In this document: positions 51,656 to 61,285 of the stretch, one piece after another | Layout: each line of letters begins with the position of its first letter | Numbering within the stretch: position 1 is the stretch's first letter | Position numbers and translations under genes: made by a program | The notes under the pieces: generated by a model | Told to the model about the DNA's origin: nothing | The model's input: the letters and a program-made list of their open reading frames with translations, nothing else | The model's database searches: none | DNA from: Solobacterium sp. | GTDB lineage: Bacteria; Bacillota_I; Bacilli_A; Erysipelotrichales; Erysipelotrichaceae | Direction of reading: 5' to 3' | Assembly: GCA_017430925.1 (NCBI GenBank) | Contig: JAFRMA010000041.1 | Coordinates: 1 to 61,429, forward strand | Length of the DNA: 61,429 nucleotides

Positions 51656-53566
51656 ATGACGGACGCAGAAAAGAATACGGAAATTAAGACGGAAACAACC
51701 TCTTCTGAACCAATAAAAGAAGAGGTTTCTTCAACGTCTAAACCTAGAAGAAGAAAAAAAGCATCTCCTGAACAGGAGAATCTTTCTGCTGAAGAAAAAC
51801 CCGTCAGAAAAACACGAAAGATAACCAGAAAAACAGAAACACCTGCAGAAGAACCAAAGAAAAAAACTACACGCAAAAGAAAATCCGTTACAGAAGAGAA
51901 TACGGAAGATAAACCAAAAACCCGCAGGACCAGAAAGAAAAAAACAGAAGAAACAGTCCCTGAAGTAACAGTTACCTGGCTTACTGAAGATGAAGTAATT
52001 GATAAAGTAAAACCTGAGGAGCCTGTGACTACTGAACCTGCGGCAGAAACTCCGGCGGTAATTATTGAAGAAACGATTTCCAGCGAATCTGCTTCAGAGG
52101 AAATACCTGCTGAGAATATTGAGATTCATCCGGAACCAGAGGAAATTCCTGTTATAGAAGAAAAACCGGCAGAGACTTTTGAAGAGACACCTTTGGAAGA
52201 ACCTGTACCGGAAGAGACAGCAGAAGAAAAGACAGATTCCACAGAGATTACGGAAAAAGTTATCGTTGAAGAGGAAGAACTGCAGGAAAGTGAAACTCCG
52301 GAGAATGAACAAGAAACGGCCGCTGAGGAAGTGACTCCGTCAGAAACAGAAGAAGAACATCCTGAACAGACTGAAGTTACTTATGTTCCGGAGACTGCTG
52401 ATGAAGAATCACCAGAAACAACAGCTCCGGAAACACAAGATATACCGGAAGAGCAGGAAGCGGTCGGATCATCAGAAGTAACAGAAGCGGAAGAGAAACA
52501 AGCAGATGAAACTCCGGAACAGGAACCGGAAGAAGTTCATACAGAGAATACAGAAATCTCTGAGGAATCTTCGGTGGAAACTCCTGAAGAAGATAAATCC
52601 GAAGAACCGGAAGTATCTGAAACTGAAGAAAACAGCGAAGAACAGGCAGGGGATGTAACGGAAGAAAAAACAGATTCCGCGGAAATAAACGAAGAAGATG
52701 TAATCGCTGCTACGGAGAAAGAACCGGCGGACAGCGAAACGACGGAAAGTGAACCGGAACCGGTTGTTACAGAAGAAACTCCGGACGAAGTCAAAACAGA
52801 AAAACCGGCAGAATTATTCCCGGAACTGAAGAAGAAATCTTTCTTCAAACGGAAAAAGACGGAAGATACGATCCAGCTGGATATTACTAAGATCAACGAT
52901 GAATCGCTTGCAATAAAGAATGTACCGACCAATGATTCTTCACTGATCTTGATTACCAAGTTATCGCTTCCGTTGTGGAGAATGATCTTCATGCCGATCT
53001 GGACAGTAAACAGGTTCAAGGAAGAGAGTAAGACTTCTTATCCTTATTCCTGGTGGAGTCTGATCATCAAGTGGTCATTGATCGGGCTGGGCTTCGCAAT
53101 GGTATTCCATAAGGTATTCAACCTGGATCCGTTCAGTTACGCGAGGATGAACTTCACGGATGCAGCCTGGTTATGGATGCGTGTATTCGGTACGGGAATT
53201 GTTACAGAGTTATTCATCTTGTTGCTGGTCACTGCCGTATATCACATGTTTGATAAAACGATCATGCTGAAACACGTTATGCTGATGCAGAATACTCCGA
53301 ATATCCTGATTGGTCTGTGCATAGGCTTAAGTCTGATTACCATGAGGTATTACCCATATGTTGGTACGATCCTCCTTCTTGGGTCAATTACCACATCAGT
53401 AAAGCTCCATGATAATTGTTATGTACATACAGAGAATATTCCGGACTGGCTTAGATCACTGACGATCTTCATCAGTTATTCAATCGGTGCACTCTGTATT
53501 ATGTATTTCATCCATTTGTTTGGACAGGATGTGATCCTGATCTTCAGAGCAATCTTTAACTTATAG
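51656..53566 (+). CDS. Membrane protein with a very long acidic disordered N-terminus
   Basis: 636 residues. Residues 1-400 are disordered: a basic start (KPRRRKKA, TRKTRKITRKTE) then about 300 residues dominated by Glu, Thr, Pro and Ser in EETxE-like arrays with no hydrophobic stretch. After a short basic linker (FFKRKKTED), residues 420-636 form a membrane domain with five or six helices beginning LPLWRMIFMPIWTVNRF. The charge switch suggests a cytoplasmic tail that can bind cations or partners. It follows efp by nine bases. I recognise no named family. Confidence 0.8.
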   Translation: MTDAEKNTEIKTETTSSEPIKEEVSSTSKPRRRKKASPEQENLSAEEKPVRKTRKITRKTETPAEEPKKKTTRKRKSVTEENTEDKPKTRRTRKKKTEETVPEVTVTWLTEDEVIDKVKPEEPVTTEPAAETPAVIIEETISSESASEEIPAENIEIHPEPEEIPVIEEKPAETFEETPLEEPVPEETAEEKTDSTEITEKVIVEEEELQESETPENEQETAAEEVTPSETEEEHPEQTEVTYVPETADEESPETTAPETQDIPEEQEAVGSSEVTEAEEKQADETPEQEPEEVHTENTEISEESSVETPEEDKSEEPEVSETEENSEEQAGDVTEEKTDSAEINEEDVIAATEKEPADSETTESEPEPVVTEETPDEVKTEKPAELFPELKKKSFFKRKKTEDTIQLDITKINDESLAIKNVPTNDSSLILITKLSLPLWRMIFMPIWTVNRFKEESKTSYPYSWWSLIIKWSLIGLGFAMVFHKVFNLDPFSYARMNFTDAAWLWMRVFGTGIVTELFILLLVTAVYHMFDKTIMLKHVMLMQNTPNILIGLCIGLSLITMRYYPYVGTILLLGSITTSVKLHDNCYVHTENIPDWLRSLTIFISYSIGALCIMYFIHLFGQDVILIFRAIFNL

Positions 53567-53567
53567 G

Positions 53568-53595
53568 TTGTAAACACTCTATAATAATGTATAAT
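53568..53595 (+). promoter_or_regulatory. Promoter of the FMN-riboswitch/ribU transcript
   Basis: TTGTAA (53568-53573), a 16-bp spacer and TATAAT (53590-53595), placed just before the FMN element. Confidence 0.7.
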
Positions 53596-53606
53596 TTGAA
53601 AGATAA

Positions 53607-53752
53607 AACTCAGGGCAGGGTTAAATTCCCGACCGGTGGTAAACCCCACGAAGCGAAAGCTTGAACCGGTGAAATTCCGGTGGCGACAGTATAGTCTGGA
53701 TGAAAGAGTTCTCTTTCTTTTTATGCCTGAGGTTTATATAAACCTCTTTTTT
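53607..53752 (+). promoter_or_regulatory. FMN riboswitch controlling ribU
   Basis: The RFN aptamer is recognisable from conserved segments: CAGGGCAGGG at the start, CCCGACCGGTGG, GAACCGGTGAAATTCCGGTGGCGACAG, and a closing ATGAAAGAG near 53709. A terminator follows: GAGGTTT (53729-53735), AAACCTC (53740-53746), then T6. FMN binding should favour termination and lower riboflavin uptake. Confidence 0.96.
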
Positions 53753-53774
53753 GATGGTTAGGAGGTAAGAGGTT

Positions 53775-54365
53775 ATGCAAGACTCAAGAGTTAAACTACT
53801 GACAAAAATCGCTATATTAGGCACAATATCCTTTATTCTGATGGCATTTGATTTTCCTATCCCCATGATTCCGGTCTTCTATAAAATCGATTTCAGTGAA
53901 GTATTTATTCTGATCGGAGGGTTTGCGTTGGGACCTATGCCTGCAGCCGTGATTGAAGCGCTCAAGGTTATCCTTAAACTTCTGATCAAGGGAACAGATA
54001 CAGCCTATATAGGAGATATCGCAAACTTTATCATCGGATGTGCCCTGGTTATCCCGGCATCCTGGATCTATCACCGCAACAAAACACGTAAAGGGGCCAT
54101 AACCGGAATGATCACCGGAGTACTGATCATGACGGTAATCGGTGTGATCGTGAATTACTTTGTTTTACTACCAGCTTATTCTTATTTCTATCATCTTCCC
54201 ATGGATAAACTGATCGGTATGGGCACTGCGCTGATTCCTCTGATCAAGGATAAACTGACTTTTGTCCTGTTGGCGACTACACCGTTTAACCTGATCAAGG
54301 GATTCCTGGTAAGTCTGCTTACAACGCTTGTATATAAGCGTGTATCACCGCTTCTGCACAGATAG
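53775..54365 (+). CDS. ribU: ECF riboflavin transporter substrate-binding subunit
   Basis: 196 residues, six membrane helices, typical S-component length. The FDFPIPMIPVFYKIDFSEVFILIGGFALGP region holds the riboflavin site, and the cytoplasmic KTRKGA loops contact the EcfT coupling protein. Energy comes from a shared EcfA/A'/T module encoded elsewhere. AGGAGGTAAGAGGTT precedes the ATG. The FMN riboswitch upstream supports the substrate. Confidence 0.95.
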   Translation: MQDSRVKLLTKIAILGTISFILMAFDFPIPMIPVFYKIDFSEVFILIGGFALGPMPAAVIEALKVILKLLIKGTDTAYIGDIANFIIGCALVIPASWIYHRNKTRKGAITGMITGVLIMTVIGVIVNYFVLLPAYSYFYHLPMDKLIGMGTALIPLIKDKLTFVLLATTPFNLIKGFLVSLLTTLVYKRVSPLLHR

Positions 54366-54395
54366 TTTATTATGCGTTTACCATTACGTAACTAT

Positions 54396-54404
54396 GTTAT
54401 AATA
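54396..54404 (+). promoter_or_regulatory. Extended -10 promoter of the tail-anchored protein/cmk/der/gpsA operon
   Basis: TGT then TATAAT (54399-54404). A GTTTAC 16 bases upstream is a weak -35. The ATG is 24 bases downstream after GGAG. Confidence 0.6.
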
Positions 54405-54427
54405 ATTGCATTAATGGAGATGGCAAT

Positions 54428-55405
54428 ATGACAAAATACTCACGTACATCAAAATACGAAGAACTCCGCAACAAACTTCAGAATGATGCTGAGGAAGAAA
54501 TAAGAAGCAGAGAATTATCCTCGTTTGAAGCCAGACTGAACCAGATCAACAGTAATAACTTTGAAAACAAAGGAGAGTACAATGCGGAAGATCACGATCC
54601 TCTGCATGCCCGTCACCAGCAGTATCTGCAGAATGCGCAGGCTCAGGAGCCTTCTTTCCGCGAACCTTCACGTCCTTTGGACTATGGTCTGCAGAACTCC
54701 CTTTTCGGTAAGAATGAGAACTATAATTCATCTTTTAATAATGAATACCTGGATGAGTATCTCAACGAAGTAAAACAGTACAACATCGACAACGGAAATG
54801 CATTCAGTACAGATACAGACCTGAATATTCTGCAGTCTTTGAAAGGACAGCCGGAACCGAAGAAACCCGTTGCGCCGGCAAAGCCATATCCTACAACCAC
54901 AACACAGAATACGATGAACTATATCCCTTCGGTAAATCCTCCGCGTCCTCAGCAGGCTGTAAAGGAAGAAAAGAAGCGGAATGATACAACTGATCTGTTA
55001 TTCTTCCCTCCGAAAGAGAAAGATCCTTTTGAAGAGTATATCAATACCAAGCAGGAAGCTCCGCGTCCCGCAAATACTGCCACGATGACCAGAGAAGACA
55101 TCGCTGCCGAAGTCAAGAATCTGATCAATCAGCAGGAAGAACCGGTTGTATCCACAGGTAAGACAAAAGAGAATGCGGTAGAGAAGAAAGATCCCGGTTA
55201 TGATACAAGGCAGCAGTTACTGAATGAAACAACGCAGATGCGTGCCCAACTGGATGATTATGAGGATAATCTTACAGCAGTCAGTGACCGTATGCAGAAA
55301 ACCAATCGTATTCTTAACGGTGTTCTGATCGTCTTTATTATTACTTTATCAATCATGTTATTGATCGTTCTCTATTGGATCTTAAATGCCAGAGGTATAC
55401 TGTAA
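54428..55405 (+). CDS. Tail-anchored disordered protein, unknown function
   Basis: 325 residues. The first 260 are hydrophilic and largely disordered, with charged helices at the start (SKYEELRNKLQNDAEEEIRSRE), Asn/Gln/Pro-rich middle and a predicted coiled coil (QLDDYEDNLTAVSDRMQKT). A single C-terminal membrane helix (ILNGVLIVFIITLSIMLLIVLYWIL) leaves only RGIL outside, so the body is cytoplasmic. It heads the operon with cmk, overlapping it by one base (TAATG). The design resembles a septum or envelope scaffold. The role is unknown. Confidence 0.78.
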   Translation: MTKYSRTSKYEELRNKLQNDAEEEIRSRELSSFEARLNQINSNNFENKGEYNAEDHDPLHARHQQYLQNAQAQEPSFREPSRPLDYGLQNSLFGKNENYNSSFNNEYLDEYLNEVKQYNIDNGNAFSTDTDLNILQSLKGQPEPKKPVAPAKPYPTTTTQNTMNYIPSVNPPRPQQAVKEEKKRNDTTDLLFFPPKEKDPFEEYINTKQEAPRPANTATMTREDIAAEVKNLINQQEEPVVSTGKTKENAVEKKDPGYDTRQQLLNETTQMRAQLDDYEDNLTAVSDRMQKTNRILNGVLIVFIITLSIMLLIVLYWILNARGIL

Positions 55406-56076
55406 TGAAAATCAATATTGCTGTAGACGGACCTAGTGCTGCCGGTAAAAGCACAATATCAAAAATTGTATGTAATACGTTGAATTATGTTCATCTGGAT
55501 ACCGGTGCCATGTATCGCTGTACAGCGTATAAAGCATTGAAGCAGGGTATTTCTCTTGATGATGAAGAAGCTGTATGTAAGATGCTTGAGGATACAGAGA
55601 TCGTTCTCACTCCGGAAGGAAAAGTATTCCTGGATCAGGAAGATGTTTCTCTGGCAATCCGTGAGGATGCAGTAAGTATGGCGGCGAGTAACGTATCCAA
55701 GCTCCCCAGAGTACGTGAAGATCTTGTTAAGCGTCAGCAGGAAATGGCGAAAGATAAGGGATTCGTTATGGATGGCAGAGATATCGGTACAGTTGTACTC
55801 AAAGATGCTGAACTGAAGATCTATCTTACCGCATCAGTAGAAGCCAGGGCACTGCGCAGGTATAAGCAGAACCAGGAACAAGGTGTTACATTGCAGGATA
55901 TCCATGTGATCGAAAAGGAAATTGCAGAAAGAGATTACCAGGATATGCATCGTGAGCATTCACCGCTTAGACAGGCAGAAGATGCCGTAGTCATCGACAG
56001 TTCAGATATGACGATTGATGAAGTTGTTGCAGAGATCCTTCGTCTTGTCAATCAGGTGATTGAGGCAAATCAATGA
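55405..56076 (+). CDS. cmk: Cytidylate kinase
   Basis: 223 residues. It phosphorylates CMP/dCMP with ATP. The P loop is [16 protein letters not shown] contacts lie in LDTGAMYRC and GRDIGTVV. The LID contains [13 protein letters not shown] 55405 shares its A with the TAA of the upstream gene. Its stop overlaps der by four bases. Confidence 0.96.
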   Translation: MKINIAVDGPSAAGKSTISKIVCNTLNYVHLDTGAMYRCTAYKALKQGISLDDEEAVCKMLEDTEIVLTPEGKVFLDQEDVSLAIREDAVSMAASNVSKLPRVREDLVKRQQEMAKDKGFVMDGRDIGTVVLKDAELKIYLTASVEARALRRYKQNQEQGVTLQDIHVIEKEIAERDYQDMHREHSPLRQAEDAVVIDSSDMTIDEVVAEILRLVNQVIEANQ

Positions 56077-57383
56077 GTGTAGGAACCATTGCAATCGTTG
56101 GCAGACCTAATGTAGGTAAATCAACGATTTTTAATCGCATTATCGGTGAAAGAAGATCCATCGTAGAAGATAGCCCCGGAGTTACCAGAGACCGTATTTA
56201 CGCGTCTTCTGAATGGCTGGGAACACAATTCAGGATCATCGATACCGGTGGTATACAGATGGCGGATCAGCCTTATCAGGTAGAGATCAAAGCCCAGGTG
56301 CAGATTGCTCTCGAAGAGGCAGATGTCATCGTTTTTGTAGTGAACGGAGCCGAAGGAATGACCGAAGATGACCGCTATATCGCAGGTCTTCTTCACCGTA
56401 ACAACAAACCGGTGATCCTGGCAGTGAATATGATTGATGACACATCACGTATACCGCTCATCTATGAATTCTATTCTTTAGGTGTAGGAGAACCCATTGC
56501 CTGTTCCGGTGTACATGGTATAGGCATCGGAGATATCCTGGATGAGTGTGTCAAGCACTTCCCAGAAGAGAATGAAGAAGAACCGGAAGGATTGAAGATC
56601 GCGGTCATCGGAGAACCTAACGTTGGTAAATCCTCTCTGGTTAATGCGATTCTTAAAGAAGAGCGTTCCATCGTATCCAACGAGCAGGGGACCACAAGAG
56701 ACGCTGTTGATACATCGTTTGTCTATGAAGACAGACCCTACATCATCATCGACACTGCAGGTATCCGCAAACGTGGAAAAGTATATGAATCTGTAGAGAA
56801 GTATTCTGTACTGCGTGCGATGTCAGCTATTGAACGCTGTGATGTTGCATTATTCCTGATTGATGGTGAAAAGGGTATTCGTGAACAAGATAAACATGTG
56901 GCAGGTTATGCCGCGGAAGCAGGTAAACCAATCGTCATCGTTGTCAATAAATGGGATCTTGTAGAAAAGGATTCCTATACGATGAATCAGTTTACGGAAA
57001 CGATCCGGAAAGAATTTGTCTACCTCAGTTATGCTCCGGTTATCTTTGTTTCCGCAAAAACCAGACAAAGAATCGATCAGATCATTCCTCTGGCAGATCA
57101 GGTTTATGAAAACTCCTGCCGGAGAATCATGACGAATGTCCTGAATGAAGTTATTGCGGATTCACAGGTAACGACGCCTGCACCGGCAAGAAACGGCAAG
57201 CGGTTCCGTATCTATTATGCTGCACAGGTTGCCATACAGCCGCCTACATTTGTCTTATCCTGTAATGATCCCAAACTCATGCATTTCTCTTATCAGAGAT
57301 TTATTGAAAATACACTTCGTGAAGCTTTTGACTTCACCGGCACACCGATACGTATTATCGCAAGAAAGAAGATCAGCGAATGA
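56073..57383 (+). CDS. der: Ribosome-assembly GTPase Der (EngA)
   Basis: 436 residues. It has two tandem GTPase domains and a KH-like C-terminus, and acts in 50S subunit assembly. The first P loop is [12 protein letters not shown], and the second is [12 protein letters not shown] around residue 180. Each has DTAG/DTGG and NKxD motifs (VNMID, VNKWD). It overlaps gpsA by four bases. Confidence 0.97.
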   Translation: MSVGTIAIVGRPNVGKSTIFNRIIGERRSIVEDSPGVTRDRIYASSEWLGTQFRIIDTGGIQMADQPYQVEIKAQVQIALEEADVIVFVVNGAEGMTEDDRYIAGLLHRNNKPVILAVNMIDDTSRIPLIYEFYSLGVGEPIACSGVHGIGIGDILDECVKHFPEENEEEPEGLKIAVIGEPNVGKSSLVNAILKEERSIVSNEQGTTRDAVDTSFVYEDRPYIIIDTAGIRKRGKVYESVEKYSVLRAMSAIERCDVALFLIDGEKGIREQDKHVAGYAAEAGKPIVIVVNKWDLVEKDSYTMNQFTETIRKEFVYLSYAPVIFVSAKTRQRIDQIIPLADQVYENSCRRIMTNVLNEVIADSQVTTPAPARNGKRFRIYYAAQVAIQPPTFVLSCNDPKLMHFSYQRFIENTLREAFDFTGTPIRIIARKKISE

Positions 57384-58375
57384 AAATCACAATCATGGGA
57401 ACCGGAAGCTGGGGAACAGCACTGGCACAAGTACTGGCCGATAATGATCAAGATGTTCTCCTGTATGGCATCAATCCGGAACAAATCAAAGATATCAACG
57501 AAAACCACAGGAACAGTGCTTTCTTTGACACACCAATCAGTGAAAAGCTTCATGCTACAAATGATATCTCCTGCGTAAAAGACGCGGATATCGTTCTGTT
57601 GGCTGTTCCTTCTTCCGCTATTGAATCTGTTGTAGTAAATCTTAAACAGTATCTTACCCATCCGGTGATCATGATCAATGTGGCTAAAGGATTTCATCCG
57701 GTAACACATGAACGTCTCAGTGAGATCGTACGCCGAAATATGGACAAAGAATTGCTGACAGACGTTGTATCCCTGATCGGTCCTTCACATGCGGAAGAAG
57801 TCATCCTGCGTCTGTTAACGGCAGTCAATGCAGTATGCATACACGAAGAGTCCGCGAAAACCGTACAGAATCTGTTCGCCAACGATTATTTCCGTGTCTA
57901 TACCAATACAGATGAAATTGGTGCGGAAATCGGTGTATCCGTGAAAAATGTCATGGCTATTGCCAGTGGTATACTTCACGGACTGGGGCAGGGGGATAAT
58001 GCCCGGGCAGCACTGATGACACGTGGTCTTGCGGAAATGACAAGATACGGTGTGTCCCAGGGCGGCAGACAGTCCACTTTCCTTGGATTGGACGGTGTAG
58101 GGGATCTGATCGTTACCTGCACATCTTTCCATTCCCGTAACTTCATGGCCGGATACGCAATAGGAAAAGCAGACAGTGCGGAAGAATTCCTGCGTACTAA
58201 TAAAAAAACCGTGGAAGGTATCGCAGCCTCCAAGGTTCTCTATGAAGAATCAAAGAAGAATCATATCTCCATGCCGATCACTGAACAAGTATATAAGATC
58301 TTATACGAAGGGAAAATTCCATCCCGGGCTATCCATGAACTGATGCTCAGAGATCTGAAACCTGAAAATATCTGA
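57380..58375 (+). CDS. gpsA: Glycerol-3-phosphate dehydrogenase [NAD(P)+]
   Basis: 331 residues. It reduces dihydroxyacetone phosphate to sn-glycerol 3-phosphate for phospholipid synthesis. The Rossmann motif is [15 protein letters not shown]. Catalytic Lys lies in [15 protein letters not shown], and GLGDxxxT in GVGDLIVTC. The order der-gpsA is usual in Firmicutes. A terminator follows the stop. Confidence 0.96.
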   Translation: MKITIMGTGSWGTALAQVLADNDQDVLLYGINPEQIKDINENHRNSAFFDTPISEKLHATNDISCVKDADIVLLAVPSSAIESVVVNLKQYLTHPVIMINVAKGFHPVTHERLSEIVRRNMDKELLTDVVSLIGPSHAEEVILRLLTAVNAVCIHEESAKTVQNLFANDYFRVYTNTDEIGAEIGVSVKNVMAIASGILHGLGQGDNARAALMTRGLAEMTRYGVSQGGRQSTFLGLDGVGDLIVTCTSFHSRNFMAGYAIGKADSAEEFLRTNKKTVEGIAASKVLYEESKKNHISMPITEQVYKILYEGKIPSRAIHELMLRDLKPENI

Positions 58376-58395
58376 ACACCCGAAAGGGTGTTTTT
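58375..58395 (+). terminator. Terminator of the cmk-der-gpsA operon
   Basis: Stem AACACCC (58375-58381) and GGGTGTT (58386-58392) with a GAAA tetraloop, then T. Confidence 0.85.
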
Positions 58396-58423
58396 AAAAA
58401 AGCCAATGGCTATCCATTGGCTT
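58393..58423 (-). terminator. Terminator of the PBP1A gene overlapping its stop codon
   Basis: On the minus strand, stem AAGCCAATGG/CCATTGGCTT (58423-58414, 58409-58400) is followed by T. The gene's TAA is at 58424-58422 in the hairpin arm. Confidence 0.85.
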
Positions 58424-61196
58424 ACCAGTGTGGTGCTTCTACCCAGTTACCGTTCTCATCCCACCAGCCATCCTGGTTTTCTTCTGTCCATGTTTCTTCT
58501 ACAGGAGCGTAGTGCGCAACAACACAGGATGTTTTATCCGATGTGGATGAACCGCCGCATACTTTCACGGTTCCCCAAAGATCCGCTACCCAGCCGCGGA
58601 AATAACTGGTATTGCTGGATACACTTCCTGCCGCATTACCATCAACATAGACCGTAGCCCAGTAAGAATCATTGGATGATCTTGCCAGCCAGGAAAGATC
58701 CACGAGACAGGTTCCCCATTCATCAATATCATTCCACTGATCATGAAGAGATATATTCTTGGAACCACCGCTGCAGAAGACATCTCCGGAACCCCAGGTA
58801 ATATTCATATTCCCATACTGATCATAAGAAGCAGATACGGTGAAGTCATCACCCTGTGACGCAACAACTGCGTCCATATACTCTTCCGAACTGACCAGCG
58901 GCTGAGATTCGGCACCGGCTTTGGATACGAGAGAGGTGATTGCGGCACTTCCGTTCATCCAGTCTTCCATACGAACGTGTGGGAATGTACCGTAAACATA
59001 GGTCTGTTCAATGACATCATTCGGCATCTCTACACCGCCCGGCAGATCCTCAGACAAAGTATCTTCCGCATCCAGCAGAAGCTTGCATATATTGCCTGGA
59101 ATATTCAGATTCTGCTTATATACGGTGAAGTAGGTCTGTTTACCGGAAATAGCCATATCATATCCGACCCATACAGCATTGGTATACTGTGAGTTACTGG
59201 CAACCATCCACTTATCTTTCATGGCACCTTCCGGAATACCATACTGCATACCATCTTTACCCCAGTCCGTAGTACCTGTCTTCGCATATACAGGATAACT
59301 TCTCTGCAGTAACTGCATGAGATTGTAGTAGGGACCGTAAACGTTGTTGTACATCAGATCACAAGCCAGGTATGCGCTGCCGCTGCTTAACACTTTCTTG
59401 TTCTGATTCTGCGGGAAGTATTCCGTACCGTCACTTAATTCAATACGTGATATTGTATGCGGTTCGTTGAAGACACCGCCGTTGATCAGCATACTGTGCG
59501 CACCGGCAAGCTCCTTGACCGTAGTTTCAAACCACGTACCGCCGATCGCGAACGACAGATGGAAGTTATCATTCGTAATTCTGGTGAATCCGATATTCTG
59601 CATGTACGAGACGATCTTTTCCTTACCGACTTTGTTTTCCACTCTCTGCAGAGTCTGAATTGCCGGAATGTTCAGGGACCAGGCTACCGCATCCTTAATG
59701 GATATGTCACCGGTCCATTTACGGCTGGCATTCTGCAGGACCATACTTTCCCTTGGATACGTCATCGGTTTATCCAGCAGGATTTCATCCAGGGAATAAC
59801 CCAGATACTCAAACGCAAGGGCATAAGACAAGACAGGTTTGATGGAAGAACCAGGCTGTTTATAGTTCATGGTCGCACGATTCAGGAGTCTCGCACCGTC
59901 GTAGTATCTGCCGCCGCCGATACCTATAATTGCTCCGTTATGATTATTCATGGAGATGATTGCCACCTGCATCAATTCATCCGGGAATTGAACCGAAGTC
60001 ATACTATTCTGAATATCATCGATTTCCTGCTGAACTGTCTGATTCAGATATGTATAGATCTTCATTCCTCGTACGGAGGGATCAAGACCTGTAATCGCCT
60101 GTGCTTCAGAAAGAACGGTATCGATATAGGACTGATATTGTGAATCCGAAGTGGCTACACGCATATCACCGGCTAATTGATTCTCCACACGGATCGTCTT
60201 GGCTAATTTCGCTTCTTCCTGCGTGATATACCCGTGGTATACCATCAGGTTCAATACTTCGTTCCGGCGGACAGACGCATCATCCAGATGATAGTAGGGG
60301 TTATATCCGTTAGGCAGATTGACAATACCCGCAAGTAGTGCAGCTTCGGATAAATATAATTCTTCACATTCTTTTCCGAAATAATACAGGGATGCTTTCT
60401 GTACACCGCGGATATGACCGCCGAAGTTCAGACGATTCATATACAGCTGGAAGATTTCCTTTTTATTCAGCAGGCGCTCAAGCTTGATTGCCAGGTAGAT
60501 CTGCTGCACTTTGTATTCGATACTCTTTGTACGCTCAACACTGGAATCTCCGTTATCCAGAGTAAAGTAGGTATTCTTGACCAGCTGCATCGTAAAGGTA
60601 GAACCACCCTGACCAAAACTCCTTGTCTGAAGATTCTTGATGGCAGCCATCGTGAAACGGGGGATATCGAAACCAAAGTGGGTAAAGAAACGTGAGTCTT
60701 CAATTGATAGGAAGGCATCTACCAGAGCTTCCGGACAGCGGTCGTAGGTGATATTCTCACGAAGGTAGACACCAATCTCGGTAATCTGGTTTCCGGCATC
60801 GTCATAAATCAGAGAAGATTCTTCACCGATAAAGTCCTTAAACTCCAGTTCCGGCGCATCCGCAATCATCTTCTTGACGATGTTCAGACCGATCACGCCG
60901 ACAGTGATACATACGATGATGATCAGCGCAAGAATGACGTTGAAAATACGCAGCCTGCGCAATCTGCGTATTCGTTTCTGCTGTTCAGTATTCTTTTTCT
61001 TCACTTTTTCCGGAGAATTGTGGACAATCTGGTAGACTTTGGTCGTATCCGATAATCTGCGTTCCGCGGACTCATCGATATCATGTCCGGTATCTTCATT
61101 TCTATCTTCACGGTCAAAGAATGAATTGGCTTCCGGTTTTTCCGCAGTCTCTTCCGTAATCTCCGTGTTTTTGTTTTCTTCGTTATATTCGCTCAT
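58422..61196 (-). CDS. Class A penicillin-binding protein with extra Cys/Trp C-terminal domain
   Basis: 924 residues, a bifunctional peptidoglycan synthase. A basic cytoplasmic tail (residues 1-83) and one membrane helix (84-106) precede the GT51 domain with E166 in IEDSRFF and GGSTFTMQLVKNTYF. The transpeptidase has GSSIKPV, WSLNIP (SxN) and YAKTGTTDWGK. About 150 further residues follow. They include four cysteines (FCSGG, GTCLV, KVCGG, TSCVV), an STSD-rich stretch and a Trp-rich tail WWDENGNWVEAPHW that may bind wall glycans. TATGAT with TGA upstream (61214-61206) lies nine bases before the ATG, with no ribosome-binding site. It may be leaderless. Confidence 0.93.
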   Translation of the reverse strand: MSEYNEENKNTEITEETAEKPEANSFFDREDRNEDTGHDIDESAERRLSDTTKVYQIVHNSPEKVKKKNTEQQKRIRRLRRLRIFNVILALIIIVCITVGVIGLNIVKKMIADAPELEFKDFIGEESSLIYDDAGNQITEIGVYLRENITYDRCPEALVDAFLSIEDSRFFTHFGFDIPRFTMAAIKNLQTRSFGQGGSTFTMQLVKNTYFTLDNGDSSVERTKSIEYKVQQIYLAIKLERLLNKKEIFQLYMNRLNFGGHIRGVQKASLYYFGKECEELYLSEAALLAGIVNLPNGYNPYYHLDDASVRRNEVLNLMVYHGYITQEEAKLAKTIRVENQLAGDMRVATSDSQYQSYIDTVLSEAQAITGLDPSVRGMKIYTYLNQTVQQEIDDIQNSMTSVQFPDELMQVAIISMNNHNGAIIGIGGGRYYDGARLLNRATMNYKQPGSSIKPVLSYALAFEYLGYSLDEILLDKPMTYPRESMVLQNASRKWTGDISIKDAVAWSLNIPAIQTLQRVENKVGKEKIVSYMQNIGFTRITNDNFHLSFAIGGTWFETTVKELAGAHSMLINGGVFNEPHTISRIELSDGTEYFPQNQNKKVLSSGSAYLACDLMYNNVYGPYYNLMQLLQRSYPVYAKTGTTDWGKDGMQYGIPEGAMKDKWMVASNSQYTNAVWVGYDMAISGKQTYFTVYKQNLNIPGNICKLLLDAEDTLSEDLPGGVEMPNDVIEQTYVYGTFPHVRMEDWMNGSAAITSLVSKAGAESQPLVSSEEYMDAVVASQGDDFTVSASYDQYGNMNITWGSGDVFCSGGSKNISLHDQWNDIDEWGTCLVDLSWLARSSNDSYWATVYVDGNAAGSVSSNTSYFRGWVADLWGTVKVCGGSSTSDKTSCVVAHYAPVEETWTEENQDGWWDENGNWVEAPHW

Positions 61197-61205
61197 AGTG
61201 CTAAT

Positions 61206-61214
61206 ATCATATCA
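61206..61214 (-). promoter_or_regulatory. Extended -10 nine bases before the PBP1A ATG
   Basis: TGA followed by TATGAT read on the minus strand (61214-61206). The start codon begins at 61196, and no ribosome-binding site lies between. Confidence 0.5.
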
Positions 61215-61268
61215 CAATTATCATTATATAATGCGAAGAAAGAAAAAACTTAAATATTGAGTTAACCG

Positions 61269-61277
61269 TGGTACTAT
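61269..61277 (+). promoter_or_regulatory. Extended -10 eight bases before the dnaE ATG
   Basis: TGG followed by TACTAT (61272-61277). The ATG is at 61286 and no ribosome-binding site intervenes, so the message should be leaderless or nearly so. Confidence 0.5.
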
Positions 61278-61285
61278 TACTGTAC

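Noticed and set aside
52094..53019. Antisense ORFs opposite the acidic region (Ser/Phe-rich frames)
   Set aside because: They are shadows of Glu-rich codons (GAA/GAG read as TTC/CTC) with no ribosome-binding site or recognisable protein.
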